Below are positions 11,869 to 23,800 of a DNA stretch of 64,000 nt, piece by piece. This stretch comes from Zygnema cylindricum (lineage: Eukaryota; Streptophyta; Zygnematophyceae; Zygnematales; Zygnemataceae). Under the pieces are notes generated by a model. The model was not told where the DNA came from and did no database searches. It was given only the letters and a program-made list of their open reading frames with translations. The DNA is taken from NCBI GenBank assembly GCA_037447655.1, contig JBBHKE010001800.1, forward strand, positions 242,795-306,794, in the 5' to 3' direction. A program made the translations under genes and the position numbers. Position 1 is the stretch's first letter. Each line of letters begins with the position of its first letter.

Positions 11869-12572
11869 GAACAAATGGGGGTTTTAAATTTTGCCAAATT
11901 TAAGCTATTTTTCTGTACCCAATTTTTTTTTCTAAATAATTGCAGTAACCATGAATAGGACAAAATAGTACTACCGTACAGTCATACGATTCTAAACAAA
12001 TTTTAAATTTTGAAAACAAACCGAAATGTTTGATTTTCTACAGCTCAACCTCTCCTCCCCTCTCCCCTCCCTCCTCCCCCTCTCTCCCCTTTTCACTCCT
12101 CCAGTCTTCCTCTCTCCCTCTTACTCATCAACAAACAAAAAAATATCGTTGCTTTTCATCCTTATCTCCGTCAATTTTTTTTAACCAAATAATTTTTTTT
12201 ATTCCTTGAATTCCAAAGAGGCTTTAAATTACAATTTTTTTTTATCCCCACCTCTCTCCCTCTACCCCTTTTTTCTAAAAAAGAGAGAATCTGGGGTGTA
12301 CAAAATAACCCAATCGACTTTTATTGAAAAAAAAAACTACCCAAACCTGTGGCACCTCTCCCCTCCCCCTCTCCCTCTCCCTCTCCTCCAAGACAAAAAC
12401 CACTAACAATAAAATCTGCTAAAAGACAAGACGAATGACAATTCTACCACATCCTCCCCCCCCTTCATTTCAAATTGCCAGAAGACGATCTCCACTACTG
12501 ACAAAATCCACTACGTGACGAACAGCGCTACGTGACAAGGTCTGCTAGAAAACAAACACATTTTGTCGGTTT
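11869..12572. other. Pyrimidine-rich intergenic sequence
   Basis: Contains CTCCC-rich tracts at 12050-12120 and 12355-12390. If the GDH exon at 12573 is expressed, part of this is its 3' UTR. No other gene is seen. Confidence 0.5.
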
Positions 12573-12648
12573 CTAAACCACCCCCTGGGCCTTCATGGCC
12601 TCCGCCACTTTTATGAATCCAGCAATGTTGGCACCCGCCATAAGAGCC
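12573..12648 (-). pseudogene. Orphan C-terminal exon of NADP-glutamate dehydrogenase
   Basis: The minus strand reads ALMAGANIAGFIKVAEAMKA then QGVV and a stop (12575-12573). This is the conserved C-terminus of hexameric NADP-type glutamate dehydrogenases, where GANIAGF.KVA.AM.AQG closes the protein. The enzyme interconverts glutamate with 2-oxoglutarate and ammonium. A CAG acceptor precedes it at 12651-12649, but what lies 5' of that on the minus strand is an A run instead of a pyrimidine tract. I find no further GDH exon up to the neighbouring kinase gene at 17.8 kb. It is either the last exon of a gene disrupted by insertions or a captured fragment. Confidence 0.6.
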
Positions 12649-14253
12649 CTGTTTTTTTTTTTTTTTCAGAGAAGGGAAAGGAGGAGGAAAGAAGGAAGTT
12701 TACAAAAACCGATCAGACAAAGAATAAATAAATAAATAAATAATAAAGATAATTGGCAAATAAATAAAACAAGTAATGCAAGGAAAACCAAGACCAAAAA
12801 CAAGTAACCGAAAGAGATCTGATTGTCCTTTTTTTTCTGTTTTTTTTTCTTCCCTTTTATTTAATGAAATAAAGACAAAAACGAGAAAAGTAACAAAAGG
12901 CTTTTGAAAATCAACCGCACGACGGGAAAAAAAAAACAGAGAGGGCGACAAGGAGAGGGAGGGGAGAGGGAGAGGGAGAGAGACAAAGAGAGAGACAAAG
13001 AGAGGGAGGGGTGATGAAAGGGTAGAAGGAGAAAGAGGGGAAGAGAGAGAGGGGGAGAGAGGGATAGAAAAAGAGAGAGAGGGAACTTGAGAGATTAGGT
13101 GAGATGGAGACAGAGGGGGAGAGCAGTTGGATATTGGGCGAATCGGCGTCGGCCGATATCGCGCCGCTAATTGTTTTGTCGGTTCGCCTCAGCTATGTTT
13201 TGTTTCGTCAGGATCTTGTTTTGTGTCAGTTTAAGGGTACATTTGGTTTGTTTTTTTTTGGTTTAAGTGAATCGGACTTCTGCCGATTCTGTTTCATTTT
13301 TGCGAAGCGTGACGCGATCTTTTTGTCTGTGGGAATATTTCATGTGTATGACGAAGCGACAATACCTTTGTACGACCGATGCTGCTTCGATCGTGCTACG
13401 ATCCTGCTACGATTCATATAGAGCAGATTTGTCAGACTTTAAGGAGCAGAATCTTTAGGTTAGAGGTAGCTTGATGTTGTAGGCTATGGCAGGCGCTTTC
13501 AGAGTGCATCTGGTCGTTATGTTTAGGGACTGTTTATATATTTAATTTCAGTTGTACTTGTTCTTTATCATTGTAGTGAGTATTTAGTGAGTGAGTAGAG
13601 TTAGGAAATATATCATCCATCTAATGTATTCAGTGTGGGTGTGAGTGAGAATAAGTGTTCAATGTGAGTTAGGAACCTGAGTGAGTTAGATTGGTAAGAG
13701 TGAGATATTGTTATGGAAAAGCTTCGCCTTAATACATTTATATTTGGTCTATGTGATTTGTTGTGAGGTGAATGAGATTTATTTGTGTGTAAGCTTCCGC
13801 TGTGCATCATTTTGGTTAATTGTTTGTGAAGTGAGTCGATCCTTGTGTGCTTTTAATAAGAGCGAGAGAGTGGAAGAGGGAGTGAGAGGGGAGGAGAGAG
13901 AGCGAGTGAGAGAGAGAAAGGAGAGGAAAGGGGAGAGGGGCAGACGGAGATGGAGGGAGAAGGGGGGGAGAGAGAAAGCGAGAGATTGGGAGATAGTGGG
14001 GAAATGAGAAAGTGAAAGGGAGAGAGAGTGAGAGAGTGGGAAGGTGATTGGGATAGAGGGAGTGAGAGGGGGAGAGGAGGGGAGAGAGAGTGAGAGAGAG
14101 AACGAGGGAGAGGGGTAAAAAATGGGAAGGGAAGGGATAGATGGAGAGAGGGAGAAAGAGGGAAGGGGAGAGGAATTGAGGGAGAAAGGGAGAGAGAGGG
14201 TGAGGATGTAGAGGGAGGAGAGAGAGATGGGGGGAGAGTGGAGAGGGGGAGAG
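12649..14253. repeat. Purine-rich low-complexity block
   Basis: GA/GGGA tracts dominate 12945-13100 and 13855-14253, with a T-rich non-repetitive patch between (13110-13850). Frames of 99-167 codons here are Ser/Pro/Leu or Arg/Glu/Gly runs from the repeat. No exon of GDH or another gene was recognised. Confidence 0.75.
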
Positions 14254-14263
14254 NNNNNNNNNN
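14254..14263. other. Assembly gap (10 N)
   Basis: Ten N bases; true gap size is unknown. It sits at the boundary between the purine tract and the LINE-containing block, so order across it is not assured. Confidence 0.99.
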
Positions 14264-14689
14264 CCCTCGATCTTGCCCCCACAGGGTTGAATCTTTGCCC
14301 TTTGTTCTCATCTCCGTTATTCTGTGGTTGAAGTGTTTATCCTTCGCCCTCGTTGTCCTCGTCAGTTATTATCTGGGTTGGGGGCTCATTTCTGTCCCTC
14401 CCTACGGATTTACGTCTGACTACCGGGTCTGAGCGCTAGCTTACGGGGTGCTGGATTGTCTCACACCTCCTGCAGGTACTCCGCTAGCAGTTTTCGGCTT
14501 TATCTCCTCTGTTTGCAGCCCCACCCTCCCCTACATGCTCATTCTATTCTTCCCGCCAACCCTTTTGTGGACCAATTGTATCGTTTTCAGTCAGTCAACC
14601 CCTAGCCCTTTCACTCCTTCCAGCAGGTGAACCCGGTCTAGGCAGACATTTCGTAGTACTTCCTTAACCCAATGCTTTCATAGGTGGAT
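14264..14689 (+). other. Unassigned pyrimidine-rich sequence upstream of LINE copy 2
   Basis: C/T-rich sequence of LINE-like composition, but I could not align it with copy 1; it may be another LINE fragment. No intact frame. Confidence 0.3.
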
Positions 14690-16290
14690 CTGGCCCAAGT
14701 GGACGACCTTCCTCACTTTCCCGATCCCCAACTGACTGACTTTTGCTATGTTAACCAGGTGTTTTCCCAACCGCCCTTCTTATCTTACTCGTACATCCCC
14801 TCCCACCCCGACGTTTGTCTCCTCTATTTCGGCTTTTGACGATCGCCTCATGGACGTCCTCCACACTCTGTTAGGTCGTGGGGCATTCGATCGCGAGTCT
14901 GGGCCATCAGTCTGCATTTAGGCATCCCTCCCTGTCTTTACTCGGGGGTTGGGTCTATTATTGACTGCTCCTGTTGCTCCCGCTTCCTATTTGTGAAGTT
15001 GGTGTCTTATTGCCTCTACTCTTGTTTCCCGTTTCTAAGTTGGGACACCCCCGTTCTAGCTCCCGTTGTCTCCCGGGTTTCAGATGGTGTGTTCGCCTTT
15101 TAGCGGTCTCTATTGGACACGTCATGTTCTCTTCCTCCCCATGCCCTAGCGGATGTGCCGATTCTCTCCACCATTGTGACAAAATCCGTTGAGCGTGTCT
15201 AAGAATGGATTTCCGATCGGGTTGTCGCCGCCATTGAATTCGAGATTCTCAAGACGCTTCCCTCCGATTCTTCGCGTGCTCGTCTTCTCTCTTGTGGTGG
15301 ACCTGGTTCTGGATCTTGGCTTTTCGCTACACCTATTTTGTCCACACTCCGATTTTCACCTGCTCAGTTCACCACCGCCCTCCGGTTTCGCCTTGGCCTC
15401 CCCCATCCTCCTTTACTTGGCTCTCTTGTTTGTGCACGTGGTCGTGTCTTGGGGCCCGATGGTGTCTATTTACTTCATTGCTCCCATGGGGGAGATTTGG
15501 TCCAAGCGCACAACATTATTCGCGACGGCGTTGCGACTATCGCTTCGGAAAGGGGCTTTTCTTTGCGTCGAGAGGTTTTTCATATTATTCCCCCGCGTCG
15601 GATCGATGTTGTTTTGCTTGATGGTGCCCGTCGCATCTTCGGTGATATTGTTTTGGCGAACCCTACTTCAGCTATAGTTGTTGGTCAGGCGGCTCGACAT
15701 GTTGTGGTGGCAGCTCGTGATGGCGCTAAGGCAAAAGAGCATGATTCTGCCCACGGGGACCCTATGGATGACTTTATCCGGATGGCGGTCGAGATCTTTG
15801 GTTGTTTGGGTGTTGCACTGGACGAGTTTCTCCGTACTTCTGCTCGACGTGCTTTCGAGCGCCGAGGACTTGGGAGCCCTCCTCCTTCGGTCCTTACTTC
15901 TTTTTATCGTCAACGCTTATATGTGGCTTTATAGCGAGTGCAGGCTTCTATTCTCCTCCGATCGGCTGTTGCGGTTATGGATCGTCGCTGTGTTTCGAAA
16001 CTCCCTCAACGTGCTCCCTTGGGCTGTGGGGACTTACGGGGTTGCTTTTCGTAGACATTTATTTGAGTTGGGGTTGGGGTTGTAGTTTTGGTTTTGTAAG
16101 TTGTCGTGCTTTTCATTTTAAGTTTGGCTGCTTTTATTTTCCTTGTTGTTGTTTCCTTTTTTTTTGTGTTCCCGTCGCTCTCTTTGTTTTTTATTGTAGT
16201 TTTTCAGTTTTGGCCATGCCATCCCTTTTGTAACCTGGACTCAGATGGTTTACCATCGTGCTTAATTTATTCTGCTTTTCTCCATTAAAC
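14690..16290 (+). mobile_element. LINE copy 2, 5'-truncated
   Basis: Similarity to copy 1 begins at AAGTGGACGACCTTCCTCA (copy 1 about 9193) and continues to the 3' hairpin (16244-16257) and ATTTATTCTGC end. It contains the post-RT region, the CCHC knuckle, RLE and C-terminus. The tail resembles copy 1 and copy 3 with scattered substitutions, so these are separate insertions of one family. Confidence 0.8.
15338..15934 (+). pseudogene. LINE restriction-like endonuclease and C-terminal region
   Basis: This is one uninterrupted 198-codon frame. It holds a knuckle (first Cys pair altered: CARG where copy 1 has CLCG; then H...C), the segment HGGDLVQAHN, and the RLE core RRIDVVLLDG...GDIVLANPT, where the Asp of IDVV and of GDIV sit at the expected acidic positions of a PD-(D/E)xK-like fold. 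The C-terminal EIFGCLGVALDEFLRT follows without the frameshift seen in copy 1. The frame stops at YVAL where copy 3 reads on through VAL, so it is prematurely terminated. The 5' part (RT) is missing. Confidence 0.65.
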
Positions 16291-16350
16291 TTTAAAATAT
16301 GCTACTTATTAAAGTAAGGAGTTGAATACTTTCTGACAAGCCGACGCAAA

Positions 16351-16410
16351 CATACGTCACAAGCACGTGACATACGTCACAAGCACGTGACATACGTCAC
16401 AAGCACGTGA
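16351..16410. repeat. Three perfect 20-bp tandem units with ACGT cores
   Basis: Unit CATACGTCACAAGCACGTGA is repeated exactly three times. Each holds two ACGT cores (TACGTCAC and, at the join, CACGTGAC), the core recognised by plant bZIP/bHLH factors. The array lies just downstream of LINE copy 2. A regulatory role is inference only. Confidence 0.85.
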
Positions 16411-16501
16411 CAGGGTAGGTTTCGTCAGATTTGAAAATTTTAGGGTATTTTTTTCCTGTTCAAAACACTACATTGCCCAATGCACTCCATTTTTTGTCAA
16501 C

Positions 16502-16776
16502 TGCACCTTGTTGCTAGTGTTGATGTGTTTTTTTTTTCTTCGTCAATTAAATCCTTTTTATGTGCACATTTGTTCGATTGTTAATCCGACGGTTGCGTTT
16601 GAAAGGTAAGATTCTCATCTACTTCTCTTTTTGTCTTCTTCTTGATTCCCACCTTCTGATTGGTGGTCACCAATGGAAAATGTGTTTTGGGGTTTTTAAG
16701 AGTTTTTTAGGGTTTTGTACCTGGAGAAAAGATGTTTTAAGAGGCGAAAAAAACACTAACAACAATACACGGTGTA
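16502..16776. mobile_element. MITE, family alpha, diverged
   Basis: Ends are TGCACCTTGTTGCTAGTGTT and CACTAACAACAATACACGGTGTA. It keeps the internal landmark GACGGTTGCG...TTGAAAGGTAAGATTC found in the 5172 and 29665 copies. About 275 bp, no ORF. Confidence 0.7.
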
Positions 16777-17806
16777 CTTTTCTCTCAAGATTGTTTTCTT
16801 TCTTTTTATATTTTCACGGAGCCCCAAAATATTGAATGGATTCTCCTCCAAAAGTACCTCCAATAAAAGGGGAAAAAAAGGAAAAATATAAATAAAAAAA
16901 AAATAAAAAAAAAGTAGTAAAAAAAAAAAAAAAATCCCATTTCGATTGAAACACTCATTGGCAATTCTTTTGGGAAGACAAAAAAAATTAAACCCTTATT
17001 TTAAGTCCAGTAGAAGTTTGAAACCTCGGCGGACATCAAAGTATAAAAAAATAAATTAAATGAAAGAATTTTCGCCACATGGCGATCCGTTAAGGATGGA
17101 AAATCTTCCTTTTGTGAAGAAAAACTAAAAGCTAAAGATGCAAAAAATGAGGATGGATAAAACATCTTGTCCAAAACACTTTTTTTTTTTTTGTACCCTT
17201 AAAAATGTTGGGTGGCTTTGTTCTATCCTTATTAGTAAAGGGATTATTTTCCCCTTTTTTTTCCCAATAAGTGAAACAAAACGGAGAAGTTTAACGGAAA
17301 AAGTTGCACGGAAACGGAACGGATTAACAAAATTTATGGTTTGACTTTGTTTCCGAACGATGACGTTTTTAATTTGGTGTTGACTAAAATACAAACTTTT
17401 TTCTCCTTTTTTTGGTCAAAATTTCTCTTCCTATCATATCAAAATACCACATTTAATTTATGTGAGCTTGGGATCCCCTTTTTACTTCTTACTTTTTTTT
17501 TTTTTTTTTCAATTTTTTTAACTTTTTCTTTTCCATATTTAAAAAAAAAATTTTCGTATGTGCCACACTATTTCTACAAGCCTCGTGAAAAGGAGCCAGC
17601 TGTCAATCTGCAAAAAAAAACCGGTAGACAAAAAAAAAATGTGAAAAAATAAATTCGGTACGGCCATTGTACGGCTAGGGAAAGTACAGTACAGTCAACA
17701 CAAAAAATTCTGAAAAATACGATCAAAACACCACTCTTAAAACAGGAAAAATCGTTCAAATGCCACAGGAACGTCCGAATGATACGTGCGAACAAAAAAA
17801 ATCGGG
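16777..17806. other. AT-rich 3' flank of the kinase gene
   Basis: A and T homopolymer runs; no exon is seen. Part of it should be the kinase 3' UTR. Confidence 0.5.
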
Positions 17807-20800
17807 TCAGGTACAGCGTACGAACGCTAACCTCGTCACGTTTAAAGATGCGACGTCCACTGTCGCACAGTGTCGCATCGGCGACAGACAGAAATCGTGG
17901 CAGGCGCTCCGCAAATCTAGGGGCGACATATTAGGCGTCACGTACGTTACGTTACCGCCGTACGGTCGTGACATTGTCATGTTATTATTTGTCATGCTGT
18001 CACGCCCGGATCCCGCGGAGATCTTCGAGTTCGCACGAGCGGAGTCAGGCGGACTTCTCGAAGTCGGTTTCGAAGAAGACGACAAATGGGAGCTTTTTGC
18101 GTCGTCGGATTCGAGAGGTTTATTATTAATTTTAACGGTGAGATCTGCTGTTAGGGTTTCCCAGTTACGGCGCGTCGCGACAAAAGGACGAGGAGCGGAG
18201 GACGCGGCGGCGGGAGTTTTGGACGATTGGGAGTCTTTTGAGCAGTCGTAATCGCGCGAATCACGGGGAGCTTGAGATAAGGAGGACGTCCACATCGGAC
18301 GGCTTAAACCAATAGCTTCAAAACGCTTGTCGTAAAAGGGCGAATGGGGTACGCTCATAGATCTTCTTGATGCCGTACAGTTTTGACGTATCCAAGGATG
18401 ACCTGCGCTCCACAAACAAAAAAACAAAAAAAAAAAAAAAGTTTTTCAACACAATGAATGCGGTCACTTTGTGAGTAGTATGTACGGATAGAGAAAAGAT
18501 TCCAAAAAAAAAACAAGAAAAGATTCCGAAAAGATTTACATGACTGCACCAACTACCACGACAGATATAACGGTTCCTATAAAACTAACAAACATCCGTA
18601 CGAACAGAGGAGGCTCATCATGACCAGTACAGTACTGTAGTACAACGTCGTTTCGTCGTACGGTATATGTACAATCGGGATTCTGTCCACAAATAGACAA
18701 AAATCGAACAAAAAGCAACGGTATGGTACAGAACGTTCTCCGCAAATCGGGAAAAAATCAGAATCTTCAACCGACATGTCAGACAAAAGTGCCACAGACG
18801 TACAGGCGTGACATCCGTACAGTGATTGCGACGTGACGCTGACGTGCACAGTGTGACGAAACAGAAGCGTTAAAAAAAATAAAAACACAACAAACAAACA
18901 CAGACCCTGTTAAAAACACCCCATCAATTTCGTGTAGCAAACAGTCGTACATTGTCCTGGGTTAGACATGTTAACCAACCGAAATACGCCACGTCAGCAA
19001 AAAAATACGCTGAAATCGTTTGTTGTTTTCTGCAGTGAATAGTACGATACATAACTAACATTACATCCGGTAAAGCCTCGCATTTCAACAATTTTACATC
19101 GGTTTTTAACCGTTTTTAGGGCGGTTTTTCCGTTACAAATAAATGGAAAATATTACGTTGTCGTGACGTAAAAGTTAAGCATTCGCCTAATTATGGCGTT
19201 TTTTGGACGCTTTAGTTTACGTTACGAATACGACAAAAAAACAGATTCTAATCTGTTTCGTAATGGAATACCGCACTTAATGTGAAAAAATACAGAACCA
19301 GGGTAAAGGTGAAAGCTTTGTCGAAAAAGACAAAGAGAGAAAAGACAACCTCTTGAAAGTTTAGATAAGATAAACTTGTCCATCGGTAATAATTAGTATT
19401 AGTTATACGTTTTAATCGTCCATTTTTGCTTTGTCGTATTAGATCTTTTACGTACCCTTTTGTCTTATTTCCCTTTCTACCAAAAAATATTTTATCTTTC
19501 AAAATAAAAAAAGGAAAACTTAATTTCTTTTCAATACTTCCTTGATTTTTTAAAAAAATTGGATGAAAACTCTAATTTTCATATTGAAAATACCCTAAAC
19601 AACCTCTTGATAAATATAGTGTTGAAAGAAAAGACAAAAACCCACCAAAGTCATGTCATGGTAAATTACTGTAGTATTCATAGTACTAAATAATTAAACA
19701 TGTTTTGATACAAAATAATTTCTTTACTAAATGGGCAATATATCCAACGAAACAACTCACTATTAAACATTTGATCAACTCTATATAAGGACAAAGTAGT
19801 CCAATGGTTCTCAAAGGACAAAAAACATATTTTTTTTACTACAAAACATGAGAAATAATTAAACATTGCGATAAATCATCTTACTAGAGAATAACATTAT
19901 CAAAAAACACACTCGTTTTTTGGGTAAAACGTGACAAATCGTACAGTTTACACAATATTTTGAGCAATTATATGTATAGTTAATCACAAAATGGTATGAC
20001 TACCCACAAAAAGAAGGTAAATTTCGATAGTGTCATTTCGCTATCATATGGGAGAGTTATATTCTTTTGTACCGCAATTAGTGTAATCTAATATCGGTTC
20101 GACAACGTCCACATAGATTCGAGAGCAAATGATGTACTAGATTTTCTCCAATGGAGCTCTCTTATGTTCTGTTCAGTTCTGATTTTCTGTACACGTTTTG
20201 TCCCAAAATGTCGACAAAAATAGAATGTTTTTGTAAAATTATTGAACTACGTGAATTCAACCACGAGTCAAATCACTATGAAACATTTAAATATATATAT
20301 ACATATATATATATGTACATACATGTAATATATACACATATATATTTTGTGTGAGAAACATTCTCCTGTACACCTATTCCCATTCAATTAGTCAATCTTT
20401 TTCCCGCTAACTTCAAAGGAAAGAAAAAATTCCCATTTCAAAATCACTTCCCAATATAAATCGACAGAGCTTTGAGAAACTACTTACATTCGATTTCGAT
20501 TGGAGTTATTCTTTTTGTCGGATCCACCACAAGCATACGACAAACGAGGTCTTTCGCTTCCTCCGAAATCGTTCTCCAAACTCCATCAGAAATATTAAAT
20601 TTTCCTCGTTTCACTTTTTCAAATATTTCACTTCTCCTTTCTGCCCAAAATGGCGGTACACCGACTAAAAGAATGTACAAAATGACACCGAGGCTCCAAA
20701 CGTCGCATTCGGGACCATAACTTCTATTTAAAACTTCTACAAAAGTTAAGATGAAATAAAGGAAACCAATGAGTTTGAGGAAGATTTGCGAAGAAAAATG

Positions 20801-23800
20801 TGGAAGTCAAGCGATGTGACATAATGTGACATATTGTGACATGATGTGACACAATGTGACATAGGCAAAGAAAGAAATAGTTCATATGGTGCTTAATTGA
20901 CATTTTTTTCTTTGTCAAAGGTACTTAGAAATAAGCAATTGACTCACTCGGAGATAAAAAATAAGAAAAAAGGAAGAAAAAAGGAAGGAAAAAAAAAAAC
21001 ACATACATACCTGGAGCAATATAGTAAGCTGATCCTGTCACAAGGGTTAGCCTATCACCTGCATACAATACAAAAAATAGTAATATCAGATCTTTTTACT
21101 CTTCTACTAAATATTATCATCTTTAATTTGATTCTATAATTCACATTTATACCAAAAATGCAATAAATCAGGCCAGGTGGACCACACTAAATGGGGTAGA
21201 TACTTGCTTCTTTGGTAAGATGTGGTTTTTATAGTATTTTAAAATAGTTAAAAATTTCAAATCCAAAAAAAAAAAAAAAATCTTCAACATTCAACCATTC
21301 CCTCTAAATGTGTGAAACATTATAACCTCTCGATATTCAAAAATTTGTGATCGCCGAAAAAAACCCACAAACACTTTTAAATGGAGAACTATTATTGAAA
21401 GACTTTGGAGACAATAGATTTTGTCGTTTTGTGGTGTCTACAAAGCATACCACAATTGATAACAAAAATTTCGAATTTTATATATCCCATAAAAATTCTC
21501 ATTGTTATGGAAGAATTCTCCCAAAATTCAAATTTTATGTATCACATGTTAATTAATAATTATTCTGGTATTCTCCCAAATCAGGTTTATTTCGCACTAA
21601 ATCATGTTAGTACTAAAAAGTTCGAATTAATCCACATTAAGAGCGATCTTAAAAACTCAATTCACCTTATTTTAATTAAAAAAATGTAAATAAGGAGAGC
21701 AAAATGTACATTCTTTTAGACCCTCCTTATGGTTAAAAAAATCGAAAAAATTGGTAGAAGAGAAGAGAAGAGAAGGGAGAGGATGAAGGGGTGAAAAAAA
21801 AAATGAAGTGGGGGAAACAAAAGAATATGGAAGATAGGGAAAAAGTGAAGGGTGCAAATGTGAGTGCTGGACATGGGGTAGAAATGGGAGAGGGGAGCGG
21901 GGAGAGAGAGAGAGTGAGAGAGAGGGTGGGAGAGGGAGGAGGGCAGGAAGAAAGGGAGGGAGGGAGGGAGGGATGGAGGGAGGGAAGGAGGAAAGGAGGG
22001 AGGGGAGGGAGGGAGGGAGGGAGGGAGGGAGGGAGGGAGGGAGGGAGGGAGGGATTCTTACCAGGCCTATAACGAGTAGCTTGTCCAAAATCCACCACTC
22101 GTATGTCCGTATTCGATGTATTCGAGGCTAAAAGAATATTCTCTGGCTTCAAATCTCTGTGAATCACTCCTCTCTCTCTGCACCACTCCAAGACGGAGGC
22201 CACCGACCGAGTCACTTGGGCAGCATCACCTTCTGAGAACCTTCTCGATTTTTTTATTCGCCGAAAAAGCTCACCGCCTCGGCAGTATTCCAAAAACATG
22301 TACACATTCTGGGAAAACGACAAATATGGAAACCACAAATGTGGAAAACACAAATGTGGGAAACACAAATATAGAAAACACAAATATGGAAAACACAAAT
22401 ATGGAAAACACAAATATGGGAAACACATATATAGAAAACACAAATATGGAAAACACAAATGTGGGAAACACAAATATAGAAAACACAAATATGGAAAGCA
22501 CAAATGTGGAAAACACAAATGTGAGAAACACAATATGGAAAACACAAATGTGGGAAACACAAATATAGAAAAACATGAACACAAATGGAAAACACAAATA
22601 TGAAACACAAATGTGGAAAACACAAATGTAAACACAAATGTGGGAAACACAAATGTGGGAAACACAAATATGGAAAACACAAATGTGGGAAACACAAATA
22701 TGGAAAACACAAATATGGAAAACACAAATATGGAAAACACAAATATAGAAAACACAAATATGGAAAACACAAATGGGCACGTGGGAATGCGTGAAACAAA
22801 ATTAGGGAAACGAAAATGAGGAAATGAAAATGTGGAAAACAAAAATGTGGGAAACACAAAAGGTGGAGCAGAGGGAGAATGAGGGTAAGTTTAAGGTTTG
22901 AGTTTTGAATTGGTTTGGGATTGGGCTTGGCTTTCGGTTTAGGTTTGGGTTTGGATTTAGTTTTGGGTTCGAGTATAGGACTAGGTTTGATTTTGGTTTG
23001 AGCCTTTGATGGTAGAGAGATGCAGTCATCAGAAGTAGGGAGAATGGTCGGGAAAGGAGGGACTGGAAGGGGAAGGGGAAGAAAGAGGGAGAGATAAGTT
23101 AGATAGCCAGACAGGGAACATTAAGGAGAGACAGAGAGAGAGAGAGAGGAGAAAGAGAGAGAGAGAGAGAGAGGAGAAAGAGAGAGAGAGAGAGGAGAAA
23201 GAGAGAGAATTTCTGACCTCCTCATCCTCTGCAGTGCCCTTGAGAGTTGCGACATTTTCATGGTCTCCCACAAGCTCCAAAGCCTCTATCTCTCTCCTCA
23301 GATCCCGAACATCATGTGCTGACGTCATCTTTCCCTTGGACACAATTTTACACGCCATGGCTTCCGCGTTCCGTGCATCGACACAAAGATGAATCGTACC
23401 GCTCATTCCCCTCCCTAACTCTCGACCAATAGAATAAATTTCCCACACGTGTTGAAAAGGTTTTCCAAGGACATTGGAGATATATGGGTGATGTTCAACG
23501 GAACGGGATCGACCCAAACTGTCACATGGAACGGGAGGTTGTTTGTGGGGTGGTTTGTGGGTTGGTTTTTGGGGGAGGGAGGAGAGGGAGGAAGGAGGAG
23601 AGGGAGAGGGAGAGGTGGGGTGTTGGGGAGAAGGAGGAGGGAGGTTTGGGACACTTTTGAGACGACGCATGTTGGCTTGGGAGGAGGTTTGGAATTGGGT
23701 AGGAGAGAGGAGAGGAGAGGGGAGAGGAGAGGGGAGAAGGGAAGGGAGAGGAGAGAGGAGAGGAGAGGGAGGACAGTCATGGAGGTAGGGGGAATTGGTG

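Noticed and set aside
13104-13421. 105-codon ORF near GA repeats
   Set aside because: T-rich, no domain, overlaps other frames; no link to the GDH exon on the opposite strand.
13779-14311. Ser/Pro/Leu-rich frames across the N gap
   Set aside because: Composed of GA-repeat translation and run through ten N bases.
21672-22860. Long CFPHLC- or MENTN-type frames
   Set aside because: They come from minisatellites in kinase introns; only the segment 22308-22062 is an exon.
22318-22862. CRISPR-like array
   Set aside because: Units are contiguous 14-15 bp variants without unique spacers, in a eukaryotic intron.
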